Shown: positions 8,942-17,622 of the stretch, piece by piece
Layout: every line of letters starts with the position of its first letter
Position numbering within the stretch: the stretch's first letter is position 1
Position numbers and translations under genes: made by a program
The notes under the pieces: model-generated
What the model saw: only the letters and a program-made list of their open reading frames with translations
What the model was told of the DNA's origin: nothing
Databases searched by the model: none
From: Sphingomonadaceae bacterium
Lineage (GTDB): Bacteria; Pseudomonadota; Alphaproteobacteria; Sphingomonadales; Sphingomonadaceae
DNA length: 64,000 nt
Direction: 5' to 3'
NCBI GenBank assembly: GCA_024236195.1
Contig: JACKKZ010000002.1
Location: 124,001-188,000 of the forward strand

Positions 8942-9447
8942 GCTGGCTCTCCCCCGGCATAGCCGAAGAAGCCCATGACTTCCGCGCCGAACAAGGCATT
9001 GCTTGCTGCGCAGCGATATTCAACGCGGATCGTCCAGTAACGCCCATCGCCCAACCGATTGTTTTTCGCTTCGCTAACATCGACCAGCCACTGCTCGCAG
9101 CGGACCCTGTCGCCGACACGGACAGGCCGCGCCAGTTCGGTCTCTGTGCGAGTGACCACGGCGAGTGGCAGGCCAAGCCGTTGCTTGACCAGGAAATGCA
9201 AAGCCAGGCCGGGTGCTTCTTCGCTGCCGTCCGGCTGCCACATCAGCGGCCGATTCCACGCGGAGAGCAAGGCTGGCGGCGCTATCAACCCGGCAGTCTG
9301 GCCGGTCCAGTAGTCAGAACAGCCATCCTCCACAGCCGCCGCAAAGAAACGGATCGCACCTGCCTCCACCGGGCCGTCACTGACCTGCGCAAAATGTGCC
9401 TTGCCAGCCAGATCAGCGACCTCAGCAGGGAATTGCGCCATGGCCAT
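8938..9447 (-). CDS. MaoC-like (FAS1-type dehydratase N-terminal) hotdog protein
   Basis: A 169-residue hotdog protein (SDYWTGQTAGLIAPPALLSA; LARPVRVGDRVRCEQWLVDV) that resembles the N-terminal, non-catalytic half of MaoC dehydratases. The H-x-D hydratase motif is not visible. It starts 3 bases from the acyl-CoA dehydrogenase stop and overlaps the catalytic hotdog gene, so the two are probably made in equal amounts as a heteromeric hydratase. Partner of the 8477 gene by inference. Confidence 0.75.
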   Translation of the reverse strand: MAMAQFPAEVADLAGKAHFAQVSDGPVEAGAIRFFAAAVEDGCSDYWTGQTAGLIAPPALLSAWNRPLMWQPDGSEEAPGLALHFLVKQRLGLPLAVVTRTETELARPVRVGDRVRCEQWLVDVSEAKNNRLGDGRYWTIRVEYRCAASNALFGAEVMGFFGYAGGEPA

Positions 9448-9450
9448 TGC

Positions 9451-10638
9451 TTAGCGCAGCGGCAGGCCAAGCCCGCGGCGGGCGATAATGTTTTTCTGCA
9501 CTTCCGACGTGCCACCGCCGATCGTGTCGAGCGGTGTGGTCTGGTAGAAATGTTCCCATACCCCATTGTCCACCGCGCCATCGGCGCCGCTGCGCAGCAA
9601 CCCTTCAGGACCAAGGTGATCAAGCACGAAATTGGTGATTTCCTGCGCCAGTCTTGTGCTGAAAACCTTGTACATCGCCGCTTCAATCGCCGGGACACCG
9701 CCCTTGCTCGCGGCATCGACCACGCGCCGCTGGAGCATCTTGGCGGTTTCGACTTCCGCCCCCAGCCTGCCGACCGCGCGGCGGACGCCCGCGTCCTCGC
9801 TCAGCGGCGCGCCATTGCGTTGGCGTCCGCGCAGGGCCTCCAGCGCGCGCTCGAATTTCGAGAGCAAGGGATTGACCGTGTAGAAAGTGAACCGTTCAAA
9901 ATCGAGCGCCTCGCAGACATAGGTCCAGCCCTTGTTGAGCTCGCCCACCAGTGCTTCGGGACCGACGCGCACATTGTCGAAGAATACTTCATTGGTGCGA
10001 TGATGGCCCATGGTCTCAATCGGACGAATTGTCAGCCCGGGATGGTCCATTGGAATCAGGAATACGCTGATCCCCTTGTGTTTGGGCGCATCAGGATCGG
10101 TCCGCGCAGCGACCCAGTACCATTCTGCGAAATGCGCCGAAGTGGTCCAGACCTTCTGCCCGTTGAGTACCCAGCCCTCGCCATCCGCCTCTGCCTTGAG
10201 CTTCAGGCTGGCAAGGTCCGAACCCGAACCCGGCTCCGAGTAACCCAGCGCAAATTCCACTTCGGCATCAAGGATCAGCGGCAGGAAACGCGCCTTCATT
10301 TCCTCACTGCCGTGCCGGATGATGGTCTTGCCGATACAGCCAACACCTTTTCCGATCAGCGGAGCCCCCCGCAGGGCAAGTTCCTCGTTGAGGAGATATT
10401 CAAAAATGCCGGGGATTTCCTGCCCACCAAAATCCTTCGGCCAGGACATGCCAAGATAGCCCTTGGCACCCATCCGCTTGCAGAAATCGCGGCGCTCCTT
10501 GCTATTGGCAAGCTGCGAATGGGCATCGCGATCAGGGTCCATGAAGTCATGGGCTTCGGGATGCCTTGCTTCTTGATCGAGGAATTCGCGAACGCCGCGG
10601 GCAAATTCCTGCTCTTCCTGGGTAAGCTTGAAATCCAT
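9451..10638 (-). CDS. acyl-CoA dehydrogenase (large, FAD-binding subunit type)
   Basis: A full-length 395-residue dehydrogenase starting MDFKLTQEEQEFARGVREFL. FAD-interaction segments are present (FALGYSEPGSGSDLASLKLK; VWTTSAHFAEWYWVAART). The C-terminal Y-E-G-T position that holds the catalytic Glu in short/medium-chain enzymes reads GGGT (DTIGGGTSEVQKNIIA), so the base must lie elsewhere; Glu in EALDFERF is the likely isovaleryl-type position. This fits steroid-specific heteromeric dehydrogenases (ChsE type). The probable partner subunit is encoded at 15623 on the other arm of the divergent pair. Confidence 0.87.
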   Translation of the reverse strand: MDFKLTQEEQEFARGVREFLDQEARHPEAHDFMDPDRDAHSQLANSKERRDFCKRMGAKGYLGMSWPKDFGGQEIPGIFEYLLNEELALRGAPLIGKGVGCIGKTIIRHGSEEMKARFLPLILDAEVEFALGYSEPGSGSDLASLKLKAEADGEGWVLNGQKVWTTSAHFAEWYWVAARTDPDAPKHKGISVFLIPMDHPGLTIRPIETMGHHRTNEVFFDNVRVGPEALVGELNKGWTYVCEALDFERFTFYTVNPLLSKFERALEALRGRQRNGAPLSEDAGVRRAVGRLGAEVETAKMLQRRVVDAASKGGVPAIEAAMYKVFSTRLAQEITNFVLDHLGPEGLLRSGADGAVDNGVWEHFYQTTPLDTIGGGTSEVQKNIIARRGLGLPLR

Positions 10639-10640
10639 TT

Positions 10641-13600
10641 TCAGTCCTGTCCCTTTTCGAGCGCGGCAAGGCCTGCGGCCAGTTTCGCGCGCACTTCGTC
10701 CAGCTTTGCTTCCTTGACCACGCCGTAGCCCTTTACCCCTTCAAAGGCAGCAGCGAGTTCCGCCGCCTGGGCAAGGTTGCCGCCACTTGCCCGCGCGAAT
10801 AATTGCTCGGCCAATGCTTCGTATTCAGCACCCAGCGCCCGCTCCAGCTTGCGGTGGGATGTACGGCCAAAGACATCGAACATCCCGCCTCGCAGCCCGC
10901 GCATCTTCGCCAGCAAGCCGAAGGCAGCCAGCACCCACGGCCCGAATTCACGTTTAGTTTCGCGCCCGTCCGGCCCGCGCCGCGAGAATATCGGCGGGGC
11001 AAGGTTGAAGCGGATCTTCAGGTCACCGTCGAATTGCTCGGCCAGGCGGCGCTGCAAGGTACCGTCGGAATAGAGCCGGGCGACTTCATATTCGTCCTTG
11101 TAGTAGAGCGCCTTGAAATAGCCACGCGCAATAGCAGCGGTCAGCACACCAGGAGAATCTGTCAGTCCGCCCTCGATGCTCGACGCTCGATCAACCAACT
11201 CGCGATAGCGCGTTGCCAGTTCCGGGCCATCAAACGCTTCGAGCATGTCAGCGCGGCGGGCGACTGCGTCCTCCAGCGTTTCCATTGCATCGCCCGGCTG
11301 GTCCCGGTGCGCCAGCCAGCGCGCAGGCGCAGCGTCGTCCACTGCCGCGATCCGGCCCAGCCGGAAGGCGGTGAGGTTCAGTTCCACCGCTGCTCCATTG
11401 AGCCGGATCGCCTGCTCGATCGATTCCAGCGACAGCGGGATCAACCCCTTTTGCCAGGCATGCCCCACCAGGATCATGTTGGTGCCGATGGCGTCGCCCA
11501 GCCGCGCCAGTGCAATTTGCGTCGCATCGAGACCGGCCATCGCCTCTTCCCCGATCCGCCGGGCAATTACCCCGGCGAGCCGGTCGGCATTGAATTCAAG
11601 GTCGGGATTGCTGGCAAAAGCAGAGGTCGGCGCAACGAAGCGGTTATAGACCACCCGTGTATGGTCACGCGCCATCTTAGCCAGGTTCTCGCCCCCGGCT
11701 GCCACCACGAGATCGCAACCGATCACCGCATCGGCGCTGCCTTCGGGGATACGCGCGGCGTGGCTGCTACCGGCAGTCCTGGCAAGACGGACATGGCTGG
11801 TGACCGGGCCATTGCGCTGAGCGAGGCCGGAAATGTCCAGCACGCTCACGCCGATCCCTTCGATATGCGCAGCCATCCCCATGATCGCGCCGACGGTAAC
11901 CACACCATTGCCGCCGATCCCGGCAATCATCAGGCTGTACACATCATCAAGCACCGGCAATTGCGGCAGCGGCAATTCCATTGCATCTTCGCCAGACAGT
12001 TCACCCGCGATCGCAGCAGGCTTGCGTGGGGTTCCGCCTTCCACGGTGATGAAGCTGGGGCACAGCCCCTTTACGCAGCTATAATCCTTGTTGCAGACCG
12101 ACTGGTTGATGCGCCGCTTGCGCCCCAGCGGGGTTTCTTCCGGCTCGATAGCCACGCAGTTGGACTGGATGCCGCAATCGCCGCAACCTTCGCAGACTTC
12201 GGGCATGATGAACAACCGTTTGTCCGGATCGGGCAGCTTGCCGCGCTTGCGCATCCGGCGGCGCTCGGTGGCGCAGGCCTGGTCGTAAATGATCCCGGTA
12301 ACGCCCTTCACATCGCGCATCATGCGCTGGACTGCATCCAGTTCGTCGCGATGGTGGAATGTGACACCAACGGGGAAATCGCTGGCGTTATGGCGCGAAG
12401 GGTCATCGGCAACGACGGCAATTTTCTTCACGCCCTCTGCCACCAGCTGCGCTGCCACATGCGGAGCGGAAATGCTGCCATCAAAGCTTTCGCCTTCGAT
12501 CGGCTGACCGCCGGTCATGGCAATCGCGCCATTGAGCAGGATCTTGTAGGTGATGTTGACATTGGCCGTCACGCAAGCGCGCACCGCCAGCAGACCGGAA
12601 TGGAAATAGGTACCGTCCCCCAGATTCTGGAAGATATGGTCGTTTTCCATGAAAGGGGCCTGCCCGATCCAAGCTGCGCCTTCGCCGCCCATATGATAGA
12701 GCGTGATGGTCCGTCGGCCGGGAAGCCAGGTTGCCAGCCCGTGGCACCCGATCCCGCCCATTGCCACTGATCCTTCAGGCACGTTGGTCGAAGTGTTATG
12801 CGGGCAGCCCGCACAGAAACTGGGGGAACGGACCAGCCCGCCTGCGGCCGCCATCACCTCTGCCCCGGCAGCTTCAATATTGCGCCCTTCAAGCCGCGCC
12901 CGTGCGTCATTTGCGAGATCGCTGGCGAGCAAGCGGGAGCGGATGGCCTTGAGCGCAGTGGCCGGGGCGAGCTCACCCGTCTGCGGCAGCAAGGGCGCGC
13001 CTGATGGATCACGCTTGCCCGTCAGAGCAGGGCGGCGATCAGCAGGCATGTTGAAAAGCAGATGCGCCAGCTGTTCTTCCACCACCGGGCGCTTTTCTTC
13101 CACCACGAGCAGTTCAGTACAGCCTTCGGCAAAGGTGCGCATACCCTCCGGCTCGATAGGCCAGCTCATGCCAAGTTTGTAAACCGCCACACCTAGGTCG
13201 CGTGCCGCTGCATCATCAATGCCGAGCAGGCGGAGTGCTTCGAGCACATCAAGTGTAGCCTTGCCAGTGGTGACGATGCCCAGCCGCCGCTTGCCGGTAT
13301 TGCCTAGCACCACCCGGTCCACTGCATTGGCGCGGGCAAAGGCTTTGACCGCTTCCATCCGCAAGTCGAGGTGGCGACTTTCGGTCATCACTGGCATCAG
13401 CCCCAAGCGGAGGTTGAGACCGCCTTCGGGCATCTCGAAATCACTTGGGGTCCTGAACGCCAACCGATCAGGCGACACGTCAACCCGGGCAGAGGTTTCG
13501 ACCGTGTCCGTGACACATTTGAAGCCGATCCAGGCCCCCGAATAGCGCGACAGCGCAAAGCCCAGCAGGCCAAGGTCAAGGTAATCCTGCACATCAGCGG

Positions 13601-14108
13601 GGTTGAACACCGGCATGCCGAAATGGATCAGCGCATGGTCGCTCTGGTGGGCGATGGTTGATGAGCGCGCAGCATGGTCATCACCGCACAATGCCAGCAC
13701 CCCGCCATAGGCAGAGGACCCCGCATAGGAACCATGTTTGAGCGGATCGCCCGAGCGATCAACGCCCGGCCCCTTGCCGTACCACAGGGAAAATACGCCA
13801 TCGTAGGGGGTCTGACCAATCTGGTCGAGCTGCTGCGTGCCCCACACCGCTGTCGCCGCGAGATCCTCATTAATACCGGGCTGGAAACGTATGTCGTTCT
13901 CGGCGAGGAATTTCTGCGCCTGCCACAGCGCAAGATCGTAGATGCCCAGCGGGGAACCGCGATAGCCGGAAATGAACCCGGCAGTATTGAGCCCTGCAGC
14001 AATGTCGCGCTGGCGCTGCATGATGGGCAGGCGCACCAGCGCCTGGCTTCCCGTCAGGTAAACATGCCCGGATTGCGCGGCATATTTGTCGTTCAGCGAA
14101 ATGCTCAT
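10641..14108 (-). CDS. edcC: fused indolepyruvate:ferredoxin oxidoreductase-type enzyme (EdcC-like)
   Basis: An 1155-residue protein joining the alpha, beta and gamma parts of thiamine-dependent 2-oxoacid:ferredoxin oxidoreductases. Order: pyrimidine-binding part (residues 20-220, GYRGSPLGIYDLAL), thiamine-diphosphate domain with FCAGCPHNT (Cys432, Cys435) and GGEGAAWIGQAPF, iron-sulfur region with Cys639, 642, 645, 651, 672, 678 and 683, then a gamma domain with GIGGNGVVTVGAI. The family decarboxylates 2-oxoacids to CoA esters. It directly follows an extradiol dioxygenase operon segment, as EdcC does in N. tardaugens, where it is proposed to convert the 4-hydroxyestrone cleavage product to a CoA ester. 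The symbol rests on architecture and context. Confidence 0.85.
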   Translation of the reverse strand: MSISLNDKYAAQSGHVYLTGSQALVRLPIMQRQRDIAAGLNTAGFISGYRGSPLGIYDLALWQAQKFLAENDIRFQPGINEDLAATAVWGTQQLDQIGQTPYDGVFSLWYGKGPGVDRSGDPLKHGSYAGSSAYGGVLALCGDDHAARSSTIAHQSDHALIHFGMPVFNPADVQDYLDLGLLGFALSRYSGAWIGFKCVTDTVETSARVDVSPDRLAFRTPSDFEMPEGGLNLRLGLMPVMTESRHLDLRMEAVKAFARANAVDRVVLGNTGKRRLGIVTTGKATLDVLEALRLLGIDDAAARDLGVAVYKLGMSWPIEPEGMRTFAEGCTELLVVEEKRPVVEEQLAHLLFNMPADRRPALTGKRDPSGAPLLPQTGELAPATALKAIRSRLLASDLANDARARLEGRNIEAAGAEVMAAAGGLVRSPSFCAGCPHNTSTNVPEGSVAMGGIGCHGLATWLPGRRTITLYHMGGEGAAWIGQAPFMENDHIFQNLGDGTYFHSGLLAVRACVTANVNITYKILLNGAIAMTGGQPIEGESFDGSISAPHVAAQLVAEGVKKIAVVADDPSRHNASDFPVGVTFHHRDELDAVQRMMRDVKGVTGIIYDQACATERRRMRKRGKLPDPDKRLFIMPEVCEGCGDCGIQSNCVAIEPEETPLGRKRRINQSVCNKDYSCVKGLCPSFITVEGGTPRKPAAIAGELSGEDAMELPLPQLPVLDDVYSLMIAGIGGNGVVTVGAIMGMAAHIEGIGVSVLDISGLAQRNGPVTSHVRLARTAGSSHAARIPEGSADAVIGCDLVVAAGGENLAKMARDHTRVVYNRFVAPTSAFASNPDLEFNADRLAGVIARRIGEEAMAGLDATQIALARLGDAIGTNMILVGHAWQKGLIPLSLESIEQAIRLNGAAVELNLTAFRLGRIAAVDDAAPARWLAHRDQPGDAMETLEDAVARRADMLEAFDGPELATRYRELVDRASSIEGGLTDSPGVLTAAIARGYFKALYYKDEYEVARLYSDGTLQRRLAEQFDGDLKIRFNLAPPIFSRRGPDGRETKREFGPWVLAAFGLLAKMRGLRGGMFDVFGRTSHRKLERALGAEYEALAEQLFARASGGNLAQAAELAAAFEGVKGYGVVKEAKLDEVRAKLAAGLAALEKGQD

Positions 14109-14512
14109 CCCGCGCTCGTCTCGACCAGTTCGACCGTCACGCCCATCCCGTCCTGGATTTGCGCAACCCGGTGGCCGGGGCGAATTTCACGCGGAGGGAA
14201 GGGCACAAGATAGCCCGCAGCCTGCGCAGCATCTGCCAGCGCGTCCAGATTACAAACATAGATCGTCAAATAGCGCAGGCCCGATTCTGCTGCAAAAGCG
14301 CCATTGTGCGCTTCGCGCTCAACGCCTCCGTCGGGAATGCACAGGCGCAGGGTCGTATCACCGGCCTTCAGACGCAGGATGGTGAGACCGGGGAAGCTGA
14401 TTTCCCCTTCCACCGGAAAACCCATCAACCCGTGCCAGAATGCCAGCGCAGCATCGCGATCAATAGTGACGATACCGGCGTCAATGTGCCCGGCAAAAAG
14501 CTCTGCGCCCAT
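14105..14512 (-). CDS. small VOC (glyoxalase-like) protein
   Basis: A 135-residue protein with a two-module VOC fold (GHIDAGIVTIDRDAALAFWH, later YLTIYVCNLDALADAAQAAG, ending VTVELVE). Its stop overlaps the start of the edcC-like gene and its start abuts the dioxygenase stop, so it is locked between the ring-cleaving enzyme and the oxidoreductase. Potential metal ligands are His9 and the terminal Glu of VTVELVE, but the set is incomplete by eye. It could be an isomerase or hydrolase acting on the ring-cleavage product; this is inference. Confidence 0.75.
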   Translation of the reverse strand: MGAELFAGHIDAGIVTIDRDAALAFWHGLMGFPVEGEISFPGLTILRLKAGDTTLRLCIPDGGVEREAHNGAFAAESGLRYLTIYVCNLDALADAAQAAGYLVPFPPREIRPGHRVAQIQDGMGVTVELVETSAG

Positions 14513-15454
14513 TTACTTGTCCTTCCCACCTTCTGCGATGGCTTCCGCCGTCAAGCCATGATGCCCCCACAAGTCGCCCGGACTGCGGAAGCGCGGCGTC
14601 CAGTCCGGGCCAACCGTAATCGCACCCCAACCGATTTCGATTTCCACACCGGAAGGCGATTCGCAGTAGAAGGAGATGATGCGGTCATTTGAATGACGTC
14701 CCAGCGAAGCGGTAACCTTGGTCCCCGCAGCCAACACCCTGTCATAGGCAAGCCCGACCATATCGATATCGGTACATTCAAACATGATGTGATGGATCGC
14801 ATCAAACGGCGCGACCTTCATCAACCCGACCGTGTGGTGGCGGCGGTTGCAATGGAAGAAGTTGACAGTCTGCCCTTCCCCGACTTGATAGAAATCGGTC
14901 ATCCGGAAACCGAGCAGGCCGGTGTAGAAGGCGGCGCTTTCTTCGTAGTTGCTGGAAAACAGGTTCACATGACCCATTCCCATGTCGCCGGTGAGGAATT
15001 CCATCCCCTTGGAATTGCGATAAAGGTTGGTCACACGCGGGCCATGGAACATTTCAACCGCGTTGCCCGAAGGGTCGCGGGTGAATGCAATGCCAGACAC
15101 TGCTCGTGATTGGCAGTCAGCAGCATCGCCGCGCCGCACGGCATGGCCTGCCGCTTCCAACTCTGCCATGGCAACCTGCAATTCGGCTTCGCCTGCCACT
15201 TCAAAGCCGAGATAGCGCAAACCCGGCCGTTCCTGCCCATCGCGCATCGGATGCACGGCCAGTCGCCAGCTCCATTCGTCAACCCGAAAATAGACCGACC
15301 CGTCGGGCCCCCGCCCGTCCCGGCCCTGGTCGAGGTGAGCCGGAGCAATTGGCGCACAGCCCGGATCAAGGCCGATAATATCACGCCCAAAGGCCAGCCA
15401 TGCTTCGGGATCGGGCGCGTCGATGCCGACATAGCCAAGACCGATGATGTCCAT
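14513..15454 (-). CDS. edcB: type I extradiol dioxygenase, 4-hydroxyestrone 4,5-dioxygenase candidate
   Basis: A 313-residue two-domain VOC dioxygenase; the start at 15454 (MDIIGLGYVGIDAPDPEAWL) follows GGAGAGG. Active-site iron ligands line up with BphC-type enzymes as His162 (MGHVNLF), His222 (HHIMFE) and Glu273 (VEIEIGWG), with the supporting His/Asp of GRHSNDR. Such enzymes cleave catechol rings beside the hydroxyls. First gene of the leftward operon, followed by the small VOC protein and the EdcC-like enzyme, which mirrors the estrogen edc cluster. A paralogue lies at 25596. Copy 2 of the operator sits 21 bases upstream of the start. Confidence 0.85.
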   Translation of the reverse strand: MDIIGLGYVGIDAPDPEAWLAFGRDIIGLDPGCAPIAPAHLDQGRDGRGPDGSVYFRVDEWSWRLAVHPMRDGQERPGLRYLGFEVAGEAELQVAMAELEAAGHAVRRGDAADCQSRAVSGIAFTRDPSGNAVEMFHGPRVTNLYRNSKGMEFLTGDMGMGHVNLFSSNYEESAAFYTGLLGFRMTDFYQVGEGQTVNFFHCNRRHHTVGLMKVAPFDAIHHIMFECTDIDMVGLAYDRVLAAGTKVTASLGRHSNDRIISFYCESPSGVEIEIGWGAITVGPDWTPRFRSPGDLWGHHGLTAEAIAEGGKDK

Positions 15455-15474
15455 GAAAACCTCTCCAGATGCTT

Positions 15475-15497
15475 TTGCGATACTATCAGTTTCGTAT
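15475..15497. promoter_or_regulatory. candidate TetR-type operator, copy 2
   Basis: Left half GCGATAC and right half GTTTCGTAT, sharing the 17-base core CGATACTATCAGTTTCG with copy 1. It is 21 bases from the dioxygenase start, a position where binding would block the leftward promoter or ribosome access. Confidence 0.65.
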
Positions 15498-15562
15498 TTC
15501 GAGTCAACAGTCCCGCGCAAATGCGCTATACACCTGAATCGGCACTGGACAGCCCTTATCAC

Positions 15563-15585
15563 TTACGATACTAATGGTTTCGTTA
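15563..15585. promoter_or_regulatory. candidate TetR-type operator, copy 3
   Basis: Left half TACGATACT and right half GGTTTCGTTA. It lies 38 bases upstream of the acyl-CoA dehydrogenase start, covering the rightward operon. With copy 2 (88 bases away) it places one site on each arm of the divergent promoter region 15455-15622. Confidence 0.65.
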
Positions 15586-15622
15586 TTAGGTAATAATCCC
15601 ACAATTCCGGGAGGGAGCAGGA

Positions 15623-16732
15623 ATGGATCTCGGCCTGTCCGAAGAACAAACGGCGCTGCAGGATTCGCTTCGCTCCATGCTGGCAGATCGCTTCCCGACG
15701 GCGGCGCTGCGTCGTTGTGAAAGCGACCCTGCTCAGGCATCGGCGATATATTCCGATCTCCAGCAAATGGGGATCGGTGCGATCCTTATTGCTGAAGGGC
15801 ATGGGGGGCTGGGCATGGCGATGGCCGATCTCGTCGTCGCCCAAAGCGAACTGGGGCGGGCATTAGTGCCCCTCCTCTTCACTGAAAGCAGCGTGATGGC
15901 TGCAACCCTGCTGGAACTGGCAGGTGGGGCCAAGGCTGGCGAGCTGCTCACTCAAATTTCCGCAGGCGAGATTCTTGTCAGTTGCGCCGTTCCGGCCGAG
16001 AGCCAGATCATCGCGTCTGGTGCTGGCGAAACTGCACCCACCCTATCGGGTGAAGCGCAACTCGTGACTGAGCCTGCACTCGCAGGATATCTGCTGGTCG
16101 ATGCGATAGACGAGCACGGCCAGCGCCTGACCTGCCTCCTGCCATGTAATGCGGCAGGCGTTACAATCAGCGAACAACCCAACCTTGCCGATTTGTCGCT
16201 GGCTACTGTGACCTTTGCGAATGCACCGGTTGAACAGGTGATTGCTCGCGGCGAGGCCGCAGATATCGCATGGGCGACGGCGCAAGACCGCATGAAAATC
16301 GCCATTGCCGCACAGGCTGTCGGTGGAGCCGAACACATCCTTGAAATTGCGCGCGATTACGCCAGAACACGCGAGCAGTTCGGGCAGCCAATCGGCAGCT
16401 TCCAGGCTATTGCCCACATGCTCGCCGATGCGTTGGTCAACCTCGAAGGGGCCCGCATCCTCACCTTTCGGGCTGCTGCCGCCATGGACGAGGGGGAAGA
16501 TTGTTCGACCTGGGCACGCATGGCCAAGATGAAGGCCGCCCAGACCTTCCGCGACATCTCGGCCATGGCCATCCAGATCCACGGCGGGATCGGCTTTACG
16601 CTGGAGGCCGACCCGCAACTCTTTTACCGTCGGGCAAAGCATCTCCAGCTCGCCTATGGCGAACCGCTTGACTTGCAGGAACAGGTCGGTGCAGCCCTGT
16701 TCGATGGCAAGCACAGGGTGCTCGAAGCATGA
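15623..16732 (+). CDS. acyl-CoA dehydrogenase (partner-subunit type)
   Basis: A 369-residue dehydrogenase starting MDLGLSEEQTALQDSLRSML after GGGAGGGAGC. It keeps the FAD-contact segment YARTREQFGQPIGSFQAIAH and the C-terminal QIHGGIGFTLEADPQLFYRR, but lacks the YEGT-type loop of the 9451 protein and has a short central region. This pairing of one full and one reduced subunit is what is known for heteromeric steroid acyl-CoA dehydrogenases (ChsE1-ChsE2, FadE28-like). First gene of the rightward operon. It would desaturate a steroid-derived CoA ester. Confidence 0.87.
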   Translation: MDLGLSEEQTALQDSLRSMLADRFPTAALRRCESDPAQASAIYSDLQQMGIGAILIAEGHGGLGMAMADLVVAQSELGRALVPLLFTESSVMAATLLELAGGAKAGELLTQISAGEILVSCAVPAESQIIASGAGETAPTLSGEAQLVTEPALAGYLLVDAIDEHGQRLTCLLPCNAAGVTISEQPNLADLSLATVTFANAPVEQVIARGEAADIAWATAQDRMKIAIAAQAVGGAEHILEIARDYARTREQFGQPIGSFQAIAHMLADALVNLEGARILTFRAAAAMDEGEDCSTWARMAKMKAAQTFRDISAMAIQIHGGIGFTLEADPQLFYRRAKHLQLAYGEPLDLQEQVGAALFDGKHRVLEA

Positions 16733-17622
16733 GTGACAGGCTACTGGACGGACGCCCCGCCATTGTGACGGGCGCAGCCGGTGGAATCGGCAGGGGGCAT
16801 ATCGCACATCTCGCTGCAGCGGGCGCGCCGGTTGTGATCAACGACCTCAACATCGAAGCCGCGCAGGCCATGGCAGACGAGATTGTCGCCGCCGGGGGCA
16901 AGGCGATCGCATCGGCGCACAATATCGGCAGCCGCGAAGGCGCAGAAGGGCTGGTGCAGGCCTGTATCGAGGCCTTCGGTTCGGTCCGCATCCTCGTCAA
17001 CAATGCGGGCAATCTGCGCGACCGCACCCTGCTGAAAATGACCGACGAGGAATTCGACAGTGTCTTGACGGTGCATGTCAAAGGCACCTTCTGGTGCGCT
17101 CAGGCAGCTGCCCGCGCCATGGCTGAACAAGGTAGCGGCGGAGCCATCGTCAACACGACATCGGGCGCGCATTTCGGCAGCTTCGGCCAGACCGCCTATT
17201 CCGCTGCCAAGGGCGCCATCGCTTCGATGACATATACCTGGGCAATGGAGCTGGCTCGCCATGGCATCAGGGTCAACGCCATCGGCCCGCTCGGCACCAC
17301 CGCCATGTCGCAAACCTATCGCGACGCCGATGGCAAGAAAGGCGACGATTTCGATCCTTCGATGAATGGCCCTGCGCTTGTCTATCTGTGCAGCGATGAA
17401 GCCGCCAATGTCTCCGGCCAGATCTTCGGCACAGGCGGGCAGCGCCTGTCGCATATGGTCCAGCCGCATTATGGCAAGACCTTGATCAAACCCGATGGCT
17501 GGGATCTCGACGCGCTGCGTCAGCATTTCCAGACTCACATGCCGGGCGAATTCGGTGCTTTAGGCATCCTCGGCAAACCCTATCCCTTCCACGGTGGCGT
17601 GCACGCGCCTGAGCAGGAGTGA
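16729..17622 (+). CDS. SDR, multifunctional-enzyme-type 3-hydroxyacyl-CoA dehydrogenase candidate
   Basis: A 297-residue short-chain dehydrogenase starting in an ATGA overlap with the acyl-CoA dehydrogenase. It has TGAAGGIGRG at 15-24, NNAG at 91-94, and Ser145, Tyr157, Lys161 as catalytic residues. The long C-terminal extension (about 50 residues after the usual SDR end) is like peroxisomal MFE-2 or Hsd4A-type enzymes, which oxidise 3-hydroxyacyl-CoA. Position after dehydrogenase and before thiolase genes agrees with the third step of beta-oxidation. Confidence 0.83.
   Translation: MSDRLLDGRPAIVTGAAGGIGRGHIAHLAAAGAPVVINDLNIEAAQAMADEIVAAGGKAIASAHNIGSREGAEGLVQACIEAFGSVRILVNNAGNLRDRTLLKMTDEEFDSVLTVHVKGTFWCAQAAARAMAEQGSGGAIVNTTSGAHFGSFGQTAYSAAKGAIASMTYTWAMELARHGIRVNAIGPLGTTAMSQTYRDADGKKGDDFDPSMNGPALVYLCSDEAANVSGQIFGTGGQRLSHMVQPHYGKTLIKPDGWDLDALRQHFQTHMPGEFGALGILGKPYPFHGGVHAPEQE

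Noticed and set aside
8863..12770. Long open frames on the + strand opposite the acyl-CoA dehydrogenase and edcC-like genes (over 600 codons each)
   Set aside because: They are mirror frames of GC-rich coding sequence; they lack ribosome sites and protein-like motifs, while the minus-strand genes have full domain signatures.
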